A stretch of 64,000 nucleotides of DNA from Amphiura filiformis (taxonomy: Eukaryota > Echinodermata > Ophiuroidea > Amphilepidida > Amphiuridae), in assembly GCF_039555335.1 (NCBI RefSeq), contig NC_092636.1:53313706-53377705 (forward strand), written 5' to 3'. Below the pieces are notes generated by a model. It searched no databases. It saw only the letters and a program-made list of their open reading frames with translations, and was not told the origin of the DNA. Shown in pieces: positions 56,502-64,000 of the stretch (position 1 is its first letter; the number at the start of each line of letters is the position of its first letter). The position numbers and the translations under genes were made by a program.

Positions 56502-57595
56502 ATGTAATATTTTGTTATTTTAGGGCCTATATATTAGATGATCTAGTCTAGATAAAGCACTTGACAAGGAAAAATAAAAAGTGTTCATTAAATTCTTATC
56601 AGATATTTATTTATTTTCAAGTTTCTTAAGGGGGACAGGTGTAATTGACACTTTTTTGTGTAGAAAGATCATAGAAACTCTTTACATGATTCATTGTAAC
56701 AGGTATAGAATTAAATGTAGAAAAACGGGTTCATTTCAAATTTTATGCATATTAATTAGCTAATTTGCATATTTAATTACCGAATATTAGCCATGTAAAA
56801 AAAGTAGCTCCACTATACAATATCCTATTGAGACACTTGAGGTGTCAAAATAAAGCTCTTGCAAAGATCTAGTGCATGAGCCTATTTCCAATAACATCAG
56901 AGGGGGTGTAGCACCTATGATTTTGGGATAAAAATGACATCTTGTGTGTACCAATTTTGGCACATTTGGTCATCTGATTTTATCAATATCCAAGAAACAT
57001 TTCAAATTAGGTTCTTGCACTAGGTATTGATCTAAAGAACATGTTTACAGCCTTGTACATGTACATGTATGTACCTGCGTCTGCACAAGTCACAAAAAAC
57101 AATGAAGTTAAAATAAGTTACGCTTACCGTACTATGTATTTCTGTATGTTTATACTGAGCACTCTGTATTTTTACCCAGTATTACCTGGTACCTGTAACC
57201 CACAATCTATTTCGCCATCATCCAGAAGTAACTTCTAGTGATGCTTTTAAAATAAGAGTTGTGATGTGTACCGGAAGTAATGAAAATGTTTTGCCTGCCC
57301 CAAGCTGCTTTTAAGTGACAATGTGATACATAAAAAAATAAAATACGTACATGTATACTATGATCACTGATCAGCTCTTAATAGGCGGGAATTATTCGGT
57401 TTTTGTTACTGCGCCAGTCAATAAAGTTCCAACTTATGCTTGCGTAAATTCACAAAAGCACACAAAACGCAAAGCTCAGTTCGCGTAGGTGCTGTGTCTA
57501 GCTGTGTGTACACCATTCTGAGCTATTCTGTATCAATCCACGATGTTATGAGTCCCGCCTTTTACGAGCTGATCAGAGTATAAAAGAAGTGCAAC
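56502..57595. other. JIP intron 1, middle part
   Basis: No exon seen. (ACATGT)n-like words near 57054-57075. Confidence 0.5.
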
Positions 57596-57599
57596 ACCC

Positions 57600-57992
57600 A
57601 GCAACCGTTAACCTAAGCACCGGAGGAAAACTCGATTGCAGTTTTCGTGGCCGCAATTGCGTTTTTTAGGAGCAAATGCGTTTTTTCAAAAAACAATTAT
57701 TATTTTTTACAAAATTGGAACCATAGAAATACTGCTAAAAAAAATATTAAAAAAATTCGGAGTTTTTTTTTTCAAAGCTGGATTAAGTTGTACATTTTAA
57801 TTACTGTTACTTCTATTCAACAGCCAGGGACATAAAACATGCATTGCTGAAAAAATGATTAAATAATTAAATAATTTTGTGTGTGTGTTTTTTCGGGAAA
57901 TTGCGGTTTTTAGAGTTTTTTTGGAGAATCGTTGTGCATTTTTTGGCTTCCAAAAAATGTTCTCCGCCAGTGCTTACGTTAACGGTTGTGTT
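57600..57992. mobile_element. MITE with CAACCGTTAACSTAAGCAC ends
   Basis: CAACCGTTAACCTAAGCACC near 57600 is repeated in inverse orientation (GTGCTTACGTTAACGGTTG) near 57970, one or two mismatches. The body is T-rich with GCAATTGCGTTTTTTAGG-type words. Non-coding, in JIP intron 1. Confidence 0.78.
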
Positions 57993-59213
57993 TCTTTTAG
58001 CAGAAATACCGGATGTCACACCACATGGTCTACCTCATGAGGTGGATCATGGTTTCTGACCTGTGTTCACACCACATCAATCCAAACCAATCTGTTTCCA
58101 CTGAGCATGAAAAACCAGTAACACTCTAAATTACATCTGTACTACAATGTAGTGCTCATCAAGGTTAAATATGGGCACATATAGCCATACATTTATAAAT
58201 GATGATTTAAGATGTATCAGGTCATACATTCACCTTAGGACCAGCTGTAGCTAGTGATTTTTCCCCTTTTTTTTTTGTGTAGCAAATTTTTGAAAACAAA
58301 TTTTTGTGTATCAACCAATAATATTATTATAATCCAAACATTTGTACCTTTTTAGTCCCAGCCAAGAATTGGCAAAGGGGGCTATAATAGAAATGCTAGG
58401 CTTGTGTGTGTCTGTGTATGTCTGTCCATGATGCGTCCTGATAATGCAGTATCTTTTGACACCATACTGTGTACACCATACACATGGTAAATACATGTAC
58501 TGCCATTAATAATATTAAATGTACATGTACATGTATATATATATGCCGAGTCACTAGTCAGGTGCTGACTGAACAGGAGGAAACATGATTGCAGTATTTT
58601 TGGGCTGTCTACAATGTTACAAATAATATTTATTTCAAACCCGTAAAGTAAACTTTATGACCTACAAACAGTGTACTTGCCCGACTGGTGAGTGACAAAA
58701 AAAATATCTCCATCAGGATAAAGAACAAATTTTAATACAAATTTGAAACTAATAAGCCTCATATAATTTGACCTTGAAAAGGTACATTGTACAACATCAT
58801 GCACAGGAGTACAATATATGAACATGCACAGTGAGCACATGTATTTTGATCATTGATTGTACTCAAATGCTATGAAGTGGTGGAAAGATTGTACATGTAT
58901 ACATTTGTACACAGCGTGATGTACATGTATTCGTCCCTGGAAAGTCTGCATCATTCTTTGGCATGCACATTTTTACTCAAAACAAAATTTTGAGCTGCAA
59001 AAGCTTTAGAAATACGCGATCCATGATGCAGTGATGAAGATTAGCATAAACTATGCATGTAAATGTAAACATGAGCTGTCTACATAGTAGGCCTGTAGAC
59101 CAACTGTTTATTGAATTTCAGTATAAAATGGGTTTGGTAAAATATATGAATATATAATGAATGTGAATTTCATGATGTATCCACTCACAGAAATTTTTGT
59201 TATTTTTTTTCAG
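57993..59213. other. JIP intron 1, last part
   Basis: No exon is supported. ACATGTACATGTATATATAT-type simple sequence occurs near 58523-58545. Confidence 0.5.
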
Positions 59214-59334
59214 AAATTCCTTGAATATGAGGATGCCAATGACCAAGAAAGGAGGACAGTGCAGAGCAGATTGGAGAGCTCAGAGATGAGTCAGAAACAG
59301 ATGAGTCTGAAACTGAAGAATTACACAGACCAAA
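59214..59334 (+). CDS. MAPK8IP3/SPAG9: JIP3/JIP4 scaffold, coding exon 2
   Basis: 121 nt after a TTTTTTTTCAG acceptor, ending CAAA|GTAAGA. It encodes KFLEYEDANDQERRTVQSR and then LKLKNYTDQ, the coiled-coil stretch where the human proteins read KFIEFED...LELKAKNYADQ. Phase 0 in, phase 1 out. Confidence 0.95.
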
Positions 59335-60760
59335 GTAAGACTCTATTTTCAAGTATTTAAAAATAAATTAATATCATGGCACTTATCGAACCCGCTAAAA
59401 ACCCACTAATTGATATCAGACATACTTGGTTTTTGTTGTTGTTTTGGTTTGGATTACATGTATGATGTATAGTGCATGTATTTTGTATCTAGATAGTATA
59501 GATTTTGATTTACAAGTAGGCTAAAAGTCCATCAATTTGGTAGATGATGACAGATTTAGAAGGGTTGTTTATCCTTCTTAAATACATGAAGATCTTCCTT
59601 CTTTGGAAAGAACTTGGAAAGAAATGAATGTTCATTGGCATGATTTTGCTGAAGAATATCCAATATGAGATTATGTACATTTGTGCACACACATGTATCT
59701 TGTAAGATTTCATATTGAATACTGAGCAGCATACTAGTGTACACATTTCCTTTCAAAAGTAAATGTATATTCTGAACACTGAAACATGTATCCTAATGGC
59801 AGGTATAATAGGCTTACTAAGTTGGAAACTTCATGCGCTTGTAAATTAGCAAGTTATATTATTTTCATCTGTAGAGAGGATACATTGTAACACAACACAT
59901 ATATTAATAGTAAAATATAATATTTGGTATACCTGTAATGGCAAGACATCCTAACATCTAATGTGAAAATAAGATGATCTTTCTCTGTCTTCTTTTAAAA
60001 CCTGGTTATTACTGCGCTTATATGTCATTGCGTCAATTGGAGGGAGTTTGTTTTGGACCAAGGTAATTTTATCGAGGAAAAATACCATTCCCAACACAAA
60101 TTCCAACGATCTCACGCAATGACCATAAAGCAAATGGTGCAAAGGTATTATTGTCATTTATTCCCGCCATTTTACAAATTTGTTTCATGAAAATAGCATA
60201 TTGTTTTCATTAAAATTTAATGCACAAGTACATGGGCTTACTCACATGCGCTTGTTTGTGTATAGAAACAAGATGCAAACCAATCAAGATCAACAAGTAG
60301 AAAATTGTAGGCGTTCCTTGGTTGAATGTAAATTGTCATGAAAACACATATCCCAAGTGGATTTTGTTATTTTTGTAATACATTGATTGTCAGATTTATC
60401 TTGAAAATGTGAGCATACAATTTTTTGAATGCCCCTCTTGTTAATGTTATAATGATTGTGAAAAATTACGACTATATTAACAGAATACATGTATGTGTGT
60501 GTTTTCTACATGTGTATACTGGTAAAACACTTGATTACAGGCCTAAATGTACATGTACATGCACTGGATTTGAATGACATGTCCACATTCTGGATTTAAT
60601 GAACATTTTATTTGACAAACATCTGTCTGTAAATTCATTGAACTTTTTAGTACCAGTACCTTGAAATAACGTATTACCTAGTTACTTACATTTTGTACTG
60701 AAAGTAAAAAATCTAAAATGTATAATTTACTGTACTGTTTATTTTCATATATTTTTGTAG
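59335..60760. other. JIP intron 2
   Basis: 1.4 kb from GTAAGA to TTTTTGTAG. Nothing recognisable inside. Confidence 0.8.
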
Positions 60761-60831
60761 TTTCCAGAAATGAATACAGGGAGTCAGAGATGAAAAAGGA
60801 ATATCAGAACTTACAACAGCGACATAATGAG
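60761..60831 (+). CDS. MAPK8IP3/SPAG9: JIP3/JIP4 scaffold, coding exon 3
   Basis: 71 nt after TTTTTGTAG, ending GAG|GTAAGA in phase 0. It encodes ISRNEYRESEMKKEYQNLQ and QRHNE, matching ISRLEERE-E-KKEYNALHQRHTE of the vertebrate proteins. The next exon (MIHNY-like) is not found up to 64000. Confidence 0.95.
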
Positions 60832-62791
60832 GTAAGATGACACAAAGCTCTGTATGTAATAAACACTGAGGAATACTTTATGTATAATATGTACATGTCC
60901 AGAAAAAGGTTAGGAAAACATGCAAAGTTGATTGATATTGATCTACTCCTGGGGATCTACTATGCACTTAAGATTACATGTATATAAGCTTTTCGACAAA
61001 ATTTATTATTACCTCATATTTCTCTCAACTAGTAAATATGCAGTTATTACCATAATGTAAAATTTCCATCCAATTTTAATTTGTTATTCTTTATTCAAAA
61101 TGCTGAAATAACTGTCAGGAAAGGCTGCTGTCCAATTTAGGCCAAAATAACATAGCAGAACCCATGGTATTTTTGCTATCGGAAGGGAAAGAAGAAACAA
61201 AAAATGAGAGAAGATGAACAAAGAAGTCACTTGGTACCCACATGATTCGAACCCGGACCCCTCACATGCCAAGCAGAAGATCACCAAGCAAAATTGCGCG
61301 TGTTTACCTGACATACACAACAAATTTAGCTAATTCAATTCAGGTGTAAGTTCGGACATGTGTAAAAAATACAAATATGCCAAAAAAAGTTTGAAAAAAA
61401 TTAACCTATTTCCTATTATCAGATCATACATTATGGCTTTAACCTAGGGCTGCTAAGAATACGTGATTACGCACCCTGATTTTCAAAAAAAGCAAATATC
61501 TGTGATTTCCCACCAAAAATGCAAAATCTAAAAATTAAAAAAAATGCATTGGTTTTGCACACATGTCTATCTTAAATAGATTTTGAAGTGAAAGTTTTTT
61601 AAATACAACTTTTTTGGTAACTTTTTTGCAAATTTTTTAGAATCAATCACAAATGATTGCAGAACTTCGCTCGAATTTTTTTGATTATTTCAAAAATGTC
61701 AAAAATAAAACACATTTAAAGCCAAAATACGCAAATTGCGCCGCAAATAATGCAATTGCATATATAGTAGCCCTACTTTAACCCAAACCAAGTAGAACGG
61801 TCAATACTCAAATATCAGGGTCCAGAAACAAGGTGGTGATAATTTTACTCCATTTTTTTCACCAAAAGATTATGATCACTGTTTTTTTGGACCATGCACA
61901 AGATACTCCCTGTTAGGGCACAATATTTTCATGCCACAATTTTTTTGCGATTTAAAAAGAACCATCATTTTTGTGGCATTAAATTTTCATGAAATGTATG
62001 TCAACGTTCCTATACATGCAGGAATAAGACAAATTTGCAAAAATAAACATTTTTGTGAATCCATGTCACTTATAAAAGTTATGAACATTTCATGCATGCA
62101 AATATTTCATGCTTTACAGTATAATTATATACTTGGGATTGGAAATTATAAAAATACAAATTTTCATTTTTGGGAAACAATGAGACCCTTGGGAAACCAA
62201 GTTCTTAATTAATTAACTGTTTGCAAATTAGCTTGTGCTACAAAATGTAGTTTGTCATCAATTTAAAAGCCTGACTTTAAATTGCCTAATTTGGATGTAA
62301 TGAATCTATTGATTATGCTTGGCTTGATAAGTTGCATTATCATCTGATGCTGCTCTGAAGAAGAATTCAGGCATGATTGTATTTTACAACTTCACTGTGT
62401 GAAACGAAATTAGTAATGTCGTTATGGTTTCAATATAATTAATTAGAAAATGTGATGAATATAAGCTAACAAAATGAGCTTGACTTATATTAATCGCATA
62501 TTTTAATCAATTTTACAAGTCTGTAGCAAATATAATTCATTTTTCATTGAATAATTAAAATGTTTAAAAATAATAAATATAACTAAAAAAATTGCTTCTC
62601 TTGCAAAATGACCAAAATTATGAATTTGGTTGGTTATGAAAATAGAGACCTGTACAATTTGCTGTGATAAATGCAATTAGATATATTTTTTTATTAAATA
62701 ATTAAAATGTTTAAAAAATGATAAATAAGTAATACGTTAAAGATTTGAAAAACAAAAACGCTTCTCCTGCAGAATTACCAAAATGCAATAT
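60832..62791. other. JIP intron 3, first part
   Basis: AT-rich intron. It contains the second SINE copy at 61195-61305 and two related stretches near 62555-62590 and 62690-62730 (AATAATTAAAATGTTTAAAAA), a short local duplication. Confidence 0.6.
61195..61305 (-). mobile_element. tRNA-derived SINE (copy 2)
   Basis: On the minus strand GGTCCGGGTTCGAATCATG is a good B box, and GCTTGGTGATCTTCTGCTTG a plausible A-box head. The tail AAGTGACTTCTTTGTTCATC is shared with the copy at 2650-2760. Better preserved than that copy. Confidence 0.7.
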
Positions 62792-64000
62792 GGTCATTTT
62801 CACAGTAAAGGGTGTAACTTTTGATTTTTAGGGTCAAAATTTCAAACCACTTAAATATGTTTCTGTTTACTGAAATCATGCATAGAAGCAACTTAAATTC
62901 CAGTAAAATAATGTTTCAAGGCTTAAACCTTTTGATTTCTAATAAAAAATTGACATTTCCATAACATTTTGGTTAAAATCTAAGAAAAAATGTATTTTAC
63001 ATAACCTCAGAAAATTATGACATGAAAGCTGGAATACATGTGAAATCCCATTTCAAAGTAAGTCAACAGATATAAGTTAAATTTTATACCATGTTTTGCT
63101 ATGTTTGTAATTGCAGTTTTGAAAATTGTTAACATCAAGTGTCATTTACAATGGAAATTTCCAAACCTTAAACATATTTTTTAAGTTTTAATTGGGTTCC
63201 TAAAATAATTTGAATGTCTAACTTCATGTACAAATACTACTTGATGAAAGGAATCTCCCAGCCAAGTTTCACAGAAATTGGAGTTATTTTTAGAATTGGC
63301 AATTCAAGCAATTTGTGTTTGGAGGCTTCAGTTAACAACACAGGTGATCATAAAAGTAAAATATTTGGCTAACTACTACAAGTTGACATAAAAAATAGGT
63401 AAAAAATATCACAATTACCAATTTTCATGCTTTGCTTCTAAGTATTGAATTTCAGTTGTGACAAAAATTAAATTATCACAGCAAGTCATTTTTTTTTGTT
63501 TGGAGGCTTCATGTTAACAATTGTTAAACATTGCAGAAGTAGTTTTTTGAAAACAACAGTGTTGGGATCATCTAAGCTGTTATTTTCTTGTGTGTATTGA
63601 ATCAATGATTCTATGCGGCAGATATTGTAGATTTATCACATGTTAATTTTTTCACCCATTTGTTTAGTATGGTGTTTTTTGCATGTGAAGCCTCCGAAAC
63701 AGGCTTTTATGGGTATCAGTATATTTTTCAAACATTAACCATAATGTCAATTTTTTTTTTAATTTATGACATTCTGCATGTATCAATTAATAATTACAAT
63801 GCAGATATCACTATGAAACACACTAATTTAGATATGCATAGATGATAATTAATCTTATTGTTGTTTCGGAGGCTTCATTTGTTTCGGAGGCTTCAATTGT
63901 TAACGGAAAGTTTGTATTGGGTCCCATTTTCAAACGGTGATATATATCTCCACGATTTAAAAACATGTGACTTGAGGATCTACTTTGCTACATTTTGATA
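62792..64000. mobile_element. Second copy of the 1,855-bp element, cut by the window end
   Basis: Matches 54643 onward for about 1,200 bases, same orientation, with scattered single-base differences and small gaps (for example CACAGTAAAGG for CACGGTAAAGG, and TTTGGAGGCTTCA for TTTCGGAGGCTTCA at two sites). The right end is outside the window. Confidence 0.92.

Noticed and set aside
57995-58070. Possible JIP exon after TTTCTTTTAGCAG (EIPDVTPHGLPHEVDHGF)
   Set aside because: It follows an acceptor-like site, but it reaches a stop, does not resemble JIP sequence, and exon 1 joins exon 2 directly in the family.

Overview
This window is eukaryotic, AT-rich, and built of intron-split genes in a sea of short transposons. 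The frequent TAGGCCTA and ACATGTA words, the many hAT and TTAA-flanked miniature elements, and the make-up of the recognisable genes suggest a marine invertebrate deuterostome, most likely an echinoderm (a brittle star would fit). That taxonomic call is an inference from sequence style, not a proof.

Three protein-coding genes can be supported. (1) Minus strand, 19871-23883: one giant coding exon of about 4 kb encoding the first ~1,338 residues of a Ser-rich, largely disordered protein that I do not recognise. It ends at a clean splice donor, and its later exons lie at lower coordinates or outside the window. (2) Minus strand, 32228-49340: a complete TMEM144-type multipass membrane transporter. 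I rebuilt it as 11 coding exons with matching phases and GT-AG borders (416 residues from the first ATG). It contains two same-length, same-phase alternative versions of exon 4 and a decayed duplicate of part of exon 5. (3) Plus strand, from 52565 to beyond the window: the first three coding exons of the JIP3/JIP4 (MAPK8IP3/SPAG9) motor-adaptor scaffold. Genes 2 and 3 are divergent, with start codons about 3.2 kb apart.

TRNA: three tandem tRNA-Thr(AGT)-like genes lie at 46727-47322 inside TMEM144 intron 2. Two of them carry a 6-nt insertion exactly at the canonical tRNA intron position (37/38).

The rest is repeats. 1-19870 is intron or downstream sequence of gene 1 with scattered miniature inverted-repeat elements. 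24-32 kb holds hAT-type elements and two hairpin-bearing tandem arrays in opposite orientation. TMEM144 introns hold a ~1-kb inverted satellite, LINE reverse-transcriptase fragments, nested hAT elements and long palindromes. JIP introns hold two copies of a ~1.85-kb non-autonomous DNA transposon.

A cross-cutting observation: genes 1 and 3 are broken only by one-base homopolymer length changes (five in all), while TMEM144 is intact. This looks more like consensus sequencing error than gene death.
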